This document shows positions 50,455 through 59,416 of a stretch of 64,000 nucleotides of DNA, in pieces; position 1 is the first letter of the stretch; the number at the start of each line of letters is the position of its first letter. Source of the stretch: Gallintestinimicrobium propionicum (GTDB lineage: Bacteria; Bacillota; Clostridia; Lachnospirales; Lachnospiraceae); contig NZ_JAOQJY010000013.1 of the NCBI RefSeq assembly GCF_025567525.1, positions 44,575-108,574 of the forward strand. The letters run 5' to 3'. Under the pieces are notes generated by a model. The model was given only the letters and a program-made list of their open reading frames with translations, was not told where the DNA came from and did not search any database. Position numbers and translations under genes: made by a program.

Positions 50455-51008
50455 ATCTTCTCACCTTTCACAAATTTCAGACACTTAATTGCGGCTTCTG
50501 TTTTGAAGCAATATTGATCTTTTAGTTTATTGGGCAACAACTGTCTGATGCAGAAATCGTCTGCCTCCTTATCGCCTGCTGTCCCGAAAGCCCCGGCAAG
50601 GTAAGCAGTAAGGGTAGCGTTTGTTGCATCATCCGCAATCTTTCCTGCAATGATATCATACCTCGCCATTTCACGTTCAACTTCGATAAACATTTTTTTC
50701 TTTCGATGTGCTGCAATGCAATGTAACCAGTCTACATCTGCATTTTCAAAAATATGCGTTTCAAGATTTCCTGAAAGTTTGAATTCAAAAGTCGAAATAT
50801 ATCCAAACTTCTGTCCCTCTTCAATTGTTCCGGTTGCGATTGCTTTGGCTATTGAAGTTCTCAGAAAACTTTCTGCCTGCTCCTTTGATGTAGTTAAATA
50901 AAATCCCTGCCCAAAATCTTTTCTCTTTGCACATTTGGCAAGATCTGGCTCTTTTACTTCACAATAGCTTCCATGATAGAGAACAAATCCGTCTTTTAAC
51001 TCAAGCAC
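50442..51008 (-). CDS. DUF3990 family protein (putative ADP-ribosyltransferase fold)
   Basis: A 188-residue protein starting LELKDGFVLYHGSYCEVKEPD, then KDFGQGFYLTTSKEQAESF. The YHGS and GxGFYLT segments fit DUF3990, which I recall as related to the Arr/ADP-ribosyltransferase fold. The active-site assignment is uncertain. The GTG start overlaps the upstream stop by eight bases. No signal peptide is seen, so it would act inside the cell. Confidence 0.8.
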   Translation of the reverse strand: MLELKDGFVLYHGSYCEVKEPDLAKCAKRKDFGQGFYLTTSKEQAESFLRTSIAKAIATGTIEEGQKFGYISTFEFKLSGNLETHIFENADVDWLHCIAAHRKKKMFIEVEREMARYDIIAGKIADDATNATLTAYLAGAFGTAGDKEADDFCIRQLLPNKLKDQYCFKTEAAIKCLKFVKGEKIWLK

Positions 51009-51225
51009 TAATCTCTATCCCCTTTCTTTGCAAAAATTCAGTAATATCTTCAAGCACAGCTTCATCGCCTTCACAATGAAAAATCCCATAACATTTTTCT
51101 ATATATCCAAGAACATCAGCTTCTTTAAACAAGTGGATAATCTGTTCAACAGATAAATGCCACTCTTCTGAAGCAAGCCGGATTAATCTTGTTTGCATGA
51201 AAGTAATCTCTGTTTTCTCACTCAT
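51001..51225 (-). CDS. DUF3791 family protein
   Basis: A 74-residue protein (MSEKTEITFMQTRLIRLASEEWHLS; FKEADVLGYIEKCYGIFHCEGDEAVLEDI) matching DUF3791, usually encoded beside DUF3990. AAGGAGG lies eight bases before the ATG. It is first in a three-gene, overlapping operon. The sequence before it is the 3' end of a group II intron remnant, so its original promoter is no longer adjacent. Confidence 0.82.
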   Translation of the reverse strand: MSEKTEITFMQTRLIRLASEEWHLSVEQIIHLFKEADVLGYIEKCYGIFHCEGDEAVLEDITEFLQRKGIEISA

Positions 51226-51252
51226 TATGAATCCTCCTTAATTTCTTGGTTA

Positions 51253-51433
51253 ATAGTCGAGTAGACTAAGACCTCTCAATCTTAGCCCCTCACAGATCCG
51301 TACGTGCGGCTTTCCCGCATACGGTTGCTCATAGTAACATTCACTTTAATATAAGCAATGGTACGTTTTAGGCTTTGCTAATGGATAATACTTGAGCATT
51401 TCCACAAATCCATTCCATGTGTATGCCCATCTA
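51253..51433 (-). mobile_element. Group II intron remnant (3' end only)
   Basis: On the minus strand, the last residues of an intron-encoded protein (RWAYTWNGFVEMLKYYPLAK, stop at 51346) are followed by a domain V-like hairpin (GAGCAACCGTATGCGGGAAA onward, about 51,330-51,294) and a domain VI-like stem with end CGACTAT near 51,253. The rest of the intron is missing and the 5' side joins an IS91-type fragment. It lies directly upstream of the DUF3791 gene. Confidence 0.7.
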
Positions 51434-51435
51434 CA

Positions 51436-51681
51436 ATGCATGTGCTTCCAACCGGTTTCCAGAAAGTCCATTATTACGGCTTTCTTAACAATCGCATGAA
51501 ATCCAAAAATCTGAAGCTTATTTTTAAACTTCAGGGATACCAGAAGTTTAAGCAGCGGTATGCCGGTCTCGGGATGGCGGATCTGATGAAACGGATCTGG
51601 AAAAAAGATATTTGCTGCTGTCCGCAGTGCGGACATTCCGCCATGAGGTTATTTGGAAGAACACATGGTGCATTTGGATAA
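51436..51681 (+). pseudogene. IS91-family transposase C-terminal fragment
   Basis: Plus-strand frame MHVLPTGFQKVHYYGFLNNR followed by CCCPQCGHSAMRLFG resembles the C-terminal end of Y2/IS91 transposases (HVLP-GF-hYGFLxNR and a cysteine pair). The catalytic tyrosine region is missing. It is joined head to head with the group II intron remnant. Confidence 0.65.
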
Positions 51682-52045
51682 CAGCCCTTTGACCATACCG
51701 TTTTTAAAGCCTGCACCGTTGGAGGCTTGTTTGGCATGTCCAATTTTTCACATATGACAGCAACAAAGACTTCTATTCTTTGATTTTGCTGGGATTCTAC
51801 ATTTTTGAGACCCAGTAGAATAAATGCAATTCCCATATACTCTGTGGCTACACGTCCGCGAATTGGTACAATTGGAAAGAATCACATTCAGAGCAGATTT
51901 ACTCAGTGAAGAAATCTGCTCTTCTTAACTGCTCTGAATCTGATACTTTCCTAATGAATTATACCATAAAACCTGTGAACAATTCTACCGCAGCTTTGGA
52001 CTATATGAGAAAAGTCCGAACAGTTTTCTGCCCGGACTTCCTCGC
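51682..52045. other. Intergenic region, probably mobile-element debris
   Basis: A minus-strand frame (51,531-51,836) is open but unrecognised. ATTCAGAGCAG, GAGCAGATTT, AAATCTGCTC and CTGCTCTGAAT (51,887-51,939) can form either of two exclusive hairpins. No credible gene is seen. Confidence 0.4.
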
Positions 52046-52416
52046 TCAATCATAAATCAATTCCGCTTTCACAACTTTCTCTGTCTGAGCCTTGCAAGCG
52101 TTCATTTGCCGCACCCATTCCATTTGGTTTTCGGCTTTCAGCTGTCCGGTCACGCCGTACTGCTTTGCCAGCTCCGGCACGATCAGCTCCATGCGGTTTC
52201 GTGCCGCTTCGTCAATCTCGGCGCAATGCTCAAAGAGCTTGCCGGATAGCACCAGCTCATTGAACAGCAGGTCAACCGCATTTTTGAAATTCTCATCATC
52301 TTCCCTTGCTTCACTGGCATCCACCAGATCAATCAACATGGAAAAATTCTGTTCCTCCTCCGGTGCTTCATACCAGATATATGCGATTAAAGCTGTATAA
52401 TAGAGCTTTTCCGCTT
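52046..52416 (-). pseudogene. Chimera of virD4 (3' exon) and the end of tnpV
   Basis: Reading from the intron end, the frame gives AEKLYYTALIAYIWYEAPEE through EDDENFKNAVDLLF, clearly VirD4 sequence. It then switches to LSGKLFEHCAEIDEAARNRM and QLKAENQMEWVRQMN...ELIYD, the C-terminus of TnpV. The junction is near 52,260. The VirD4 Walker B half is lost, so the ICE2 coupling protein cannot work even after intron splicing. Confidence 0.8.
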
Positions 52417-55159
52417 ATAGTGATAGGTAATCCTTTGAAGTTATCGCCGGATTTTCCCCCACTCCACACCGGACGTGCGACTTTCACCGCATCCGGCGTT
52501 CCATCGGTTGTTTTCACAAGCATTTAATCAATCACCAAATGAAATGTTAGTTTTCTATTGCGGACAAACCAGCCTGCTGGCGCAGACTGTTCACTTTTAA
52601 CATCAGTTCCTTTGTTGCCTTGAGCGTGTCGGCTATCTCTTTTAGCTCATTCTTAGGACACTCTTGCAGGAGTGGAAGAAATCTATTATGGAACAAAATC
52701 ATATTTCGATAGCGTTCCTTGCCGCCCAATTCTGCCGGTGTTTTCAGCCAGCATACTATGTCAGCCGCATTTTCAAAGAGTTCCCCACTTAGCGCACATT
52801 TTCCACGTTGAGCCGAGAATAGTGAAATCCTGCTGTCAGTAAGTTCTGTGCTTCGCCCCATAGACGGTTGATTCCTCAAACCTGATAGAACAGATGAGTT
52901 CATACTTAGGTTCGTGTGTATCAATGCCCGTCCCTCTACCGTGTAACTGCAAACCGCCGCTTTCTTTGCCATCGGTATCTTGTTCTTGATGTATGCGATA
53001 GGGTAGATAGGTTGGTCGATTCCAGATACATACCGTATCATTGCCGACTTTCCAAACCGTTCTTTTTCGCTCTCGGTCATTGCGCCGCCCTCTCGAACAA
53101 GTCTGCACCCGGTTTCTGTATTGAGCCGATTTGTTAAAACTGTCATGACCTGTCTGTGGATTTTCCTGCAATCAATGCTGATGCAGGTGGCAAGTTGAAA
53201 ATAATTCTGTATTCCCAGAACCATTGAATTGTACAGCCGTATTTCGTCCAAAGGTCTTTTTCCCTCTGGAGGTCGGGCAATTCGTTTCGCCTGTTCCACC
53301 AGTTTTTGCCTTTCCAGTTCCAACTTTTTGTCACAGATATGAGATTGCACGATGTACTTCCTGCTTTTCGGTCTGACTCGTATCTTAAACCCAAGAAACT
53401 CTGAATAGCGTTTTCTAACATTGACTATCCTTGTTTTCTCTGGCGATACCTCCAACCTCAGCCTCTCGGTTATCCATGCCGTTACAGCCTCTTTCGTTCT
53501 CAAAGCGTCCTCTTTATTCCGGCAGAAAATTCTGAAATCATCTGCATATCTCACGATATACATTTCTTTCAACCCTGTTTTCCTCATTTTGAGGAATGCC
53601 TTGCTCCGGTCAAAAGTAATCGAGTTTCTGATTTTCCTCTCATACCCGTATTCCTTTACAAGAGGGTGGTTCTGCCATTGGCTCTCAACCCATTTGTCCA
53701 GTTCATTCAGCACGATATTGGCAAGCAACGGTGAAATGATACCGCCTTGCGGAGTGCCTTTGTCTGGAATGAGTGTAGTGCCGTCTGGCATTCTAATCGG
53801 TGCTTTCAGAATCCGCTTGATAATAAAAATCAACTGTTTGTCGTGTATTCCCATTGCCCATATTTGCCGCATTAGCTTGCTGTGATTTACGTTGTCGAAA
53901 AATCCTTTTATATCAAACTCAATCACATAATGCAGGTTCATGCGTTGAAGCATGGTGTAAGTTTTCTGCACGGCGTGTTCCACGGAACGGTTCGGGCGAA
54001 AGCCGTAACTGTTGTCGCTGAATTTCGCTTCGCAGATTGGCTCTATGACCTGTTTGATACATTGCTGTACCAGCCTGTCCCAGATACAGGGAATACCTAA
54101 CGGTCTGGTTTTTCCGTTTGGTTTCGGAATGTCTTTGCGTCTTACCGGCTTTGGGCGGTATCCGTGCTGACTTCCTGTGACAATAAACCTCACTTTCTCT
54201 GCAACTGTTTCGGGCGGTAAACACCCGATGTCACTGATGTTTTTGTTGTCTGTTCCTGCTGTGTAGCTTCCTCCGTTTGCTTTGATGTTCCGATATGCCA
54301 GAAGAATGTTGTCCCGGCTCAGAATTAAATCCATAAGGTCGGTAAAATTTTCTCCCTCCAAACTTCGATGATAGAGTTCATCAAAAACTGGCTGCATACC
54401 GTAATACTCGGCATGACGTAAGTCATCTACACATAGAGTTTTGTTTTTCTTTGGCATAAGGCATCACCTCCTTTTTGCGAAAGTGACCCTTTTGGTCTTA
54501 CTCGAATCCTTATGTTGGATTGAATAATGCCTGCTTATCTCAACCGACTTGTGGCCATTCCTCCGTAGCTCACATAACGCAAGCACATCATAGGTTCGAC
54601 CACTACTTTTCAGCAGCAGTTCGTCTGCTTATTGTTTTTCGTCAGACTATTCCTTGCGGAATCTGCTGCCTTTCCTCGTTCCGATAGTTCTATCTGTTCA
54701 TACATACCCATAGGTTCCTGCTATAGACCTGTCGGCTTGCCTGTGCCTGTAACACAGCATGGTCGTTCGTAGGATCAATTTCTACTAAACCACACCGACT
54801 GCGCATTAACGCACCCACACATTTCTGCGTGGTCTTCTTTTAGACCTGTACATTCGCAGGTTCGTCAGTCCGCCCGCCAAAGCGAACATTCTAACCATAG
54901 GTATCTTATAGACTCTCGGCTTATAGGTAACACAGTCTGCCTCCAGACCGCTTTCGACCACTTTAGGCAGTGGTTACGGTTACTCTCAGCCTTTGTCATG
55001 GGGCTTCGTACACCAGCCATTACAGCTAATGCACGCCCATCAAGGGTAGGCGTTTCAGGGCGTTACCCCGTCATTCCACCTATCAAACTACCAGTTCTCC
55101 GAACAACGGAAAACCGTTGCTCGTGCGCAGACTTTTTACCGTCTGCGAACGAGTCGCAC
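52417..55159 (-). mobile_element. Group II intron in ICE2 virD4
   Basis: The minus strand begins GTGCGACTC (GUGYG consensus) at 55159 and ends CACTAT at 52417. Removing 2,743 bases joins FWV to KAEKL in frame, as in the ICE1 VirD4 homologue (FWTKAENLL). Domain V-like sequence GGATGCGGTGAAAGTCGCAC and a domain VI-like stem lie near the 3' end. About 700 bases before the protein gene hold the ribozyme domains I-IV and no gene. Confidence 0.92.
52547..54457 (-). CDS. Group II intron-encoded reverse transcriptase/maturase
   Basis: A 636-residue protein with reverse transcriptase blocks (RPLGIPCIWDRLVQQ, YGFRPNRS, VIEFDIKGFFDNV, KGTPQGGIISPLLANIVLNE, MYIVRYADDFRIF with catalytic YADD, EFLGFKI), then maturase and C-terminal regions. 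The end (CALSGELFENAADIVCWLK...LGGKERYRNMILFHNRFLPLL) looks like an HNH nuclease in which the usual paired histidines have changed. It helps splicing and reverse-splicing of the intron. Confidence 0.93.
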   Translation of the reverse strand: MPKKNKTLCVDDLRHAEYYGMQPVFDELYHRSLEGENFTDLMDLILSRDNILLAYRNIKANGGSYTAGTDNKNISDIGCLPPETVAEKVRFIVTGSQHGYRPKPVRRKDIPKPNGKTRPLGIPCIWDRLVQQCIKQVIEPICEAKFSDNSYGFRPNRSVEHAVQKTYTMLQRMNLHYVIEFDIKGFFDNVNHSKLMRQIWAMGIHDKQLIFIIKRILKAPIRMPDGTTLIPDKGTPQGGIISPLLANIVLNELDKWVESQWQNHPLVKEYGYERKIRNSITFDRSKAFLKMRKTGLKEMYIVRYADDFRIFCRNKEDALRTKEAVTAWITERLRLEVSPEKTRIVNVRKRYSEFLGFKIRVRPKSRKYIVQSHICDKKLELERQKLVEQAKRIARPPEGKRPLDEIRLYNSMVLGIQNYFQLATCISIDCRKIHRQVMTVLTNRLNTETGCRLVREGGAMTESEKERFGKSAMIRYVSGIDQPIYPIAYIKNKIPMAKKAAVCSYTVEGRALIHTNLSMNSSVLSGLRNQPSMGRSTELTDSRISLFSAQRGKCALSGELFENAADIVCWLKTPAELGGKERYRNMILFHNRFLPLLQECPKNELKEIADTLKATKELMLKVNSLRQQAGLSAIEN

Positions 55160-55652
55160 TGACCCAGAAATCGTCTCCGGCCTTGCCCTCGCCTTTGGTA
55201 TTAGCGATCAGCGTTGTCACCAGCTTCAAAATATCCTTTTCCGAGTGGATGTATGCAAAGGGGTTATAGTGCATGGACTTCTTGAAGTTGATGGTATTTA
55301 GAACCTTGATGCGGTAAGACTCATAAATGACCTTGCCATGCTTATCCTTCATGGGCTTTCCGTCTTTCCCCAGCTTGGGCGCACCCCTTTGGAGCATTTT
55401 TCCACACTCCACCAGAATTGTTCCTTTCGGGTCCGTCACTACATAGGAGCTGTGCATCTGCATCAGGTTGGGTTTCAGCCAGAATCGGGTCTTACCGGAA
55501 CCGGAGCCGCCAATCACCAGTACATTTTTGTTTCTGGCAGTCTTGGGGTCCTTGGGGCGGCTGTTCATGGTCAGGCTCTCCGTTTTCGTCAGAATCACAT
55601 TGTTCTGAAATACAGGATCAACGTAAGGTGCAATATCCTCACGGGTTCCCCA
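55160..55652 (-). pseudogene. virD4 of ICE2, middle exon with intact P-loop
   Basis: Encodes GTREDIAPYVDPVFQNNVIL, Walker A GGSGSGKTRFW and SMHYNPFAYIHSEKDILKLV up to GDDFWV, where the intron begins. Upstream it is cut by the mobilizable element at a TGG shared with 63,490-63,492. The join restores GSARWGTRED in frame. Confidence 0.9.
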
Positions 55653-55689
55653 TGAAGCGTTTTGTCAAGTGCTTTTTTGAGTTATTGAC

Positions 55690-55760
55690 GCAAATTATCG
55701 TGAAAGTGCGAAAGTGCAAAGTGCAAAGGGTCTGCGTTTTGCACTTTCAGCTTGCGGGTT
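55690..55760. repeat. Clustered GCACTTT repeats at the IME end
   Basis: On the plus strand GAAAGTGC occurs twice in tandem, then AAAGTGC twice, followed after a short gap by TTGCACTTTC in the inverse orientation. They lie between the primase-helicase stop and the element end and could be recombinase or replication-protein sites, or a terminator stem. Confidence 0.6.
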
Positions 55761-57645
55761 CGGGTGGCTGCTTCTTCTTGATGAAGTTGTACCATTGACC
55801 GCCGACACGCCTTGCGCCTAAAATGCCGCCCATGTTGCGCTTGGCATTCTGTACCGTCCTTTCGGATATTCCGGCTTCGGCTGCGGCTTTTACAATGTCC
55901 TCACTGGCAAGCTCTTTCCCGTCTGCCAACAGGTCAAGTATCAGCCGTTCCGCCTGTTCGGTCTTGGTGGCGGTGTTGCCGCCCGCGCCGGACAGCAGCT
56001 CGTCAGCGGTGATGTCGTATTCGCCTATCCACGAAAAGCCCGTTTCCGGGTCAAGGTAAAAGGCAACGGGCTTGCCCTCCGGCGCAAGGGAAGATTTGTC
56101 ATGGACGATAACGCGCACATTCGGTTCTCGCTTCACGCGCCCGATCAGCAGGACGCTCCTTGCTGCGGCGCGGAAGTCGATAGAACCTAAGCCCCGGTAT
56201 GCGCTCTGCCCTCCGGCAGCTTTGTTGAGATGTCCGATAAGGATAACGGCGCACCCGGTACGCTCGGCAACATCGGCAAGGCGGCGGAACATGGGGCGCA
56301 CTTCGTTTGCCCGGTTCATGTCGGTCTTTTCGCCCATATACGCCTGTATGGGGTCAAGGATAATCAGCCGCGCCCCGTTCTGCGTGATTGCCTTTTCTAT
56401 GCGCTCGTCGGAGAGGGTAAGCTCCCGCTTGGCTTCATCAATCACAAGTACGCGGTCAAGGTCGGCTTCTGCTTCCATCAAGCGGGGCTTGACGGTATCG
56501 CCCAGCCCGTCCTCGGCGGTCTGGTAAATTACTTGGAACGGCGGCAAGGGCTTCATTCCCGGCAGCGTTCCCCCGGTGGTGCAGGCAGCGGCAAGGCGCA
56601 GCGCAAAGGTGGTCTTGCCCTCGCCGGGGTTGCCCTGTACTATGGTTACTTTCCCAAAGGGGATATACGGTTTCCATAGCCATTCAACGGTCTGTGTGTC
56701 AACCTCGCTCATGCGGATAATCTCAACGGTTTCTTCCTGCGGCGGTTCTTTCAAGCCATAGACAGCTTCCCGCAGATATTTCCCGTCTGTGATTTCGCCC
56801 CGGCGCGTCTGCACCTCGTTCCAGTCTTTGAAAAGTGGGATAAGACGGTGGACGGTCAAGCCCTCCGGCATAAGCTCCACAAGGCGGCTGCAAGCGTCGT
56901 TTCCGGCTTTGTCGCTGTCAAGGCAGAGATATACGGTCTTGATGTTCGGGCGGTCAGAGAGAAAGCACATAAGGGCTTTATCTCCCACGCCGCCCAGTGA
57001 CAAATAGCTTTGCTTCTGCCAGCCCTTTTTGAACAGGCAGAGAAAAGATAACAGGTCAATCGGGGCTTCAAAGACAAACAATCTTTCGCCCTCGCCCCGA
57101 TAGCAGAAGTTAAAGGCTTTGTCGCTTCCTTTCACATCAAGCCGGAAGTTCCCGGCTGTGCCGCGCTGGTGGGCGTAGCGTGGTACTCCGTCCTTGTCAC
57201 GCCCCACAAATACGGCGTTGTGGTGGGCGGCTTCCTCGTAAATGTCGCCATTGGAAAGAAAAAAGCCCGTCACATCTTCATCAATGCGGCGGGCTTCGGT
57301 AAGGTAGCTTTTCACTTGTCCGGCGGTATCGCTGCGGGGCGGCAATCGAAAATCAGAGAGGGGCGCGGGGCTTGGTCTGTCCGGCGCGGCTGCTCCCTGT
57401 TCCCCTGTGAGAAGTTCAACGGCTTCGGTGAAGCTCTTGCCGAAAAACTCCATGACAAAATCAACGGGGCCGCCGCCTTTGCTCTGGCTGTGGCGATACC
57501 ATTTGTTTCCCCGGACGGTCAAGCTGTCGTGCCGTTTCCAGCGGTATTCCTGTCCGGCGCGGGTAAGCTGCTCGCCCTGCGATTGCAGGAACAAAACAAG
57601 GTCGGCTTGGTTGGCGCGGTCTATCTGTTCTTGGGTGTAATACAT
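55747..57645 (-). CDS. Primase-helicase-like replication protein (TOPRIM plus RepA/AAA ATPase)
   Basis: A 632-residue protein. The N-terminus (MYYTQEQIDRANQADLVLFL) is a DUF3991-type region. A TOPRIM domain follows (FVFEAPIDLLSFL, TVYLCLDSDKAGNDA). The second half is a RecA-like ATPase: Walker A QGNPGEGKTTFALRLA, Walker B ARLIILDPIQAYMG, IGHLNKAAGG. A winged helix lies at the end. It probably starts replication of the excised IME and fits the RepA group of mobilizable elements. Confidence 0.88.
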   Translation of the reverse strand: MYYTQEQIDRANQADLVLFLQSQGEQLTRAGQEYRWKRHDSLTVRGNKWYRHSQSKGGGPVDFVMEFFGKSFTEAVELLTGEQGAAAPDRPSPAPLSDFRLPPRSDTAGQVKSYLTEARRIDEDVTGFFLSNGDIYEEAAHHNAVFVGRDKDGVPRYAHQRGTAGNFRLDVKGSDKAFNFCYRGEGERLFVFEAPIDLLSFLCLFKKGWQKQSYLSLGGVGDKALMCFLSDRPNIKTVYLCLDSDKAGNDACSRLVELMPEGLTVHRLIPLFKDWNEVQTRRGEITDGKYLREAVYGLKEPPQEETVEIIRMSEVDTQTVEWLWKPYIPFGKVTIVQGNPGEGKTTFALRLAAACTTGGTLPGMKPLPPFQVIYQTAEDGLGDTVKPRLMEAEADLDRVLVIDEAKRELTLSDERIEKAITQNGARLIILDPIQAYMGEKTDMNRANEVRPMFRRLADVAERTGCAVILIGHLNKAAGGQSAYRGLGSIDFRAAARSVLLIGRVKREPNVRVIVHDKSSLAPEGKPVAFYLDPETGFSWIGEYDITADELLSGAGGNTATKTEQAERLILDLLADGKELASEDIVKAAAEAGISERTVQNAKRNMGGILGARRVGGQWYNFIKKKQPPEPAS

Positions 57646-57661
57646 AAAATTTCAACTCCTT

Positions 57662-59167
57662 TCAGCGGTCTATATCATGCCGCTTGGTGCGGTTCTGTGT
57701 CTGCTCCGGCTGCTCGGCTTTCAGCGCAATATCCACGCATTTGCGTATCTTCTGAAGCTCGGCAACCTCGGCGCGGGCAGCTTTCAGTTTGGTGTAGTCG
57801 GTATCTCTCTGTGTCTTAATGTCAGAGTATTCCTGTTCCCATGCAGCAATAGGCAAGGTCTTTGTTTCTTTTGGCAGCTTGGCATGAAGATAGCGGTTTG
57901 CTGCGTCCCATAGGGCAAGCTCGGCGCGGTGGGCTTCCTCGTACTTATCGCGCTTGCTCGTCCAACCGTTTTTCAGATTTTTCAGTTGGTCGTGGACGGG
58001 TTTGTACTTGGTGTAATTCTTCCCGTACTCTATCAGCTTTTGCAGTTCTTTCATGCGTTGCTCGGCAGTTTTCATTCCCTCCCGGATTGAATAGGCTTCC
58101 TCACTGACAGAGGAAAGAGAAGCGTCCAATTCGTCGAGGGTGGAGATACCATGCTCGGAAAGATAGTTGACCGTCTGCGCTATGGTTTTCAATTCAGCGG
58201 CGGCGTGCTGTTGCTGCCAGCTCTGCGAATACTTCCGGCTCTTTTCCCTCTGAACGCTTAAATACTTCATCAGCAGACTTGTAAGGTCGGAGGATTTGGG
58301 CGGCTGCTCCGGGGCGGTTTCCCTCTCGGCAAGCAGTCCGGCAAGCCATTCTTTGAGCTTGCCGATCTGCGCCCGGATTTCCCGGATAAGGCGGTTGGCT
58401 TTCTGGATATTTCGGTTTAACTCGCCTTTCTCGGTGGCAATCCCTTTCTTCTCCATTTGGCAAGCTGCCACGCCCATGTGGACGGTGGGGATTTCATCAA
58501 TGCCGCGCTCGGCGTTGCTGCGGTGGTCGATACGCTCCGCGCTGCCGTTTTGCTCTAAAAAGTCATTTGCCATATCAGCCCATGCCTTGCGCCATAGGTC
58601 GGCGTTCTCCTGCCTGTTCCAGTCCATAAGGTCAATTTTTCGTGTCTTATATCTGCCGCTTGGAAGTAGGATTTTCTCGCCGCTTTCGTCAAGGACATAT
58701 TCCTTTTTTGACTTCGCCGCCCATGCACCTTTTTCATCAAGAGGGCGCATAGTCAAGAGGATATGGGCGTGAGGATTGCCGCTTCCTGTATCGTGGATAT
58801 TGAAGTCGGCGCACATTCCTTTGGAAACAAATTGAGAGGAACAGTATTCCCGTACAAGGCGGGTCTGTTCCTCTCTTGAAAGTTCAACAGGCAAGGCAAG
58901 TTCGATTTCCCTCGCAAGCTGTGAATTATTCGATTTTTCGGTTTGCTCCACGCTGTTCCATAAGGTAGAACGGTCAGAGAATGAGGGCGGGGCATGGGGC
59001 GGCAGCATGATTTCAGAATGAACCACACCGCCTTTTCTTGTGTAGTCGTGGGTTATTCCGTCCCACTCGTTTGTCAGCTTTTCCCCGGCTCGGTAGGCGG
59101 CTGCGGCTACGGCAGATTTGCCTTTCCCCCGGCTGACAATCTTAATGCTGCAATGGTAGATTGCGAT
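57662..59167 (-). CDS. MobA/MobL relaxase of the IME; likely AUC start
   Basis: A 501-residue relaxase when read from ATC at 59167: AIYHCSIKIVSRGKGKSAVA, AAAAYRAGEKL, then VVHSEIMLPPHAPP and the metal-site DTGSGNPHAHILLTMRP. GGGAGG lies seven bases before this ATC and no ATG, GTG or TTG is near. Starting at the first ordinary codon (GTG 59026) would delete the conserved N-terminal MobA region. The C-terminal half is coiled coil. It should nick an oriT in the 249 bases upstream. Confidence 0.9.
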   Translation of the reverse strand: MAIYHCSIKIVSRGKGKSAVAAAAYRAGEKLTNEWDGITHDYTRKGGVVHSEIMLPPHAPPSFSDRSTLWNSVEQTEKSNNSQLAREIELALPVELSREEQTRLVREYCSSQFVSKGMCADFNIHDTGSGNPHAHILLTMRPLDEKGAWAAKSKKEYVLDESGEKILLPSGRYKTRKIDLMDWNRQENADLWRKAWADMANDFLEQNGSAERIDHRSNAERGIDEIPTVHMGVAACQMEKKGIATEKGELNRNIQKANRLIREIRAQIGKLKEWLAGLLAERETAPEQPPKSSDLTSLLMKYLSVQREKSRKYSQSWQQQHAAAELKTIAQTVNYLSEHGISTLDELDASLSSVSEEAYSIREGMKTAEQRMKELQKLIEYGKNYTKYKPVHDQLKNLKNGWTSKRDKYEEAHRAELALWDAANRYLHAKLPKETKTLPIAAWEQEYSDIKTQRDTDYTKLKAARAEVAELQKIRKCVDIALKAEQPEQTQNRTKRHDIDR

Positions 59168-59416
59168 AGTATCACCTCCCGGATAGGATAATCAGACTTG
59201 TGGAAAGTGAATAGCTTGCAACGCAAGGTGTTCGCTTTCCGCAAGTACACAAAGGGGTAGACAGCACAAGCTGTCGCAGGGGAAGTGTAGCTTCCCCTGT
59301 CTGCGGCAAAGCCGCCATATCGGAGCGCGGGGAAAGTTCCCGGTGCGGAGATAAGCCCTCGGCAGAGCGCACACGCCCGCAAGGGTGTATAAGTGCGCCC
59401 TTTGTTCCAAAGGGCT
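59168..59416. other. Stem-loop-rich region upstream of mobA (candidate oriT)
   Basis: Contains a nested hairpin GGAAAG...CTTGC-AAC-GCAAG...CTTTCC (59,202-59,240), AGGGGAAG/CTTCCCCT (59,278-59,298) and GCCCTTT/AAAGGGC (about 59,396-59,414). Such inverted repeats next to a relaxase gene are typical of transfer origins. The nick site is not identified. Confidence 0.5.
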
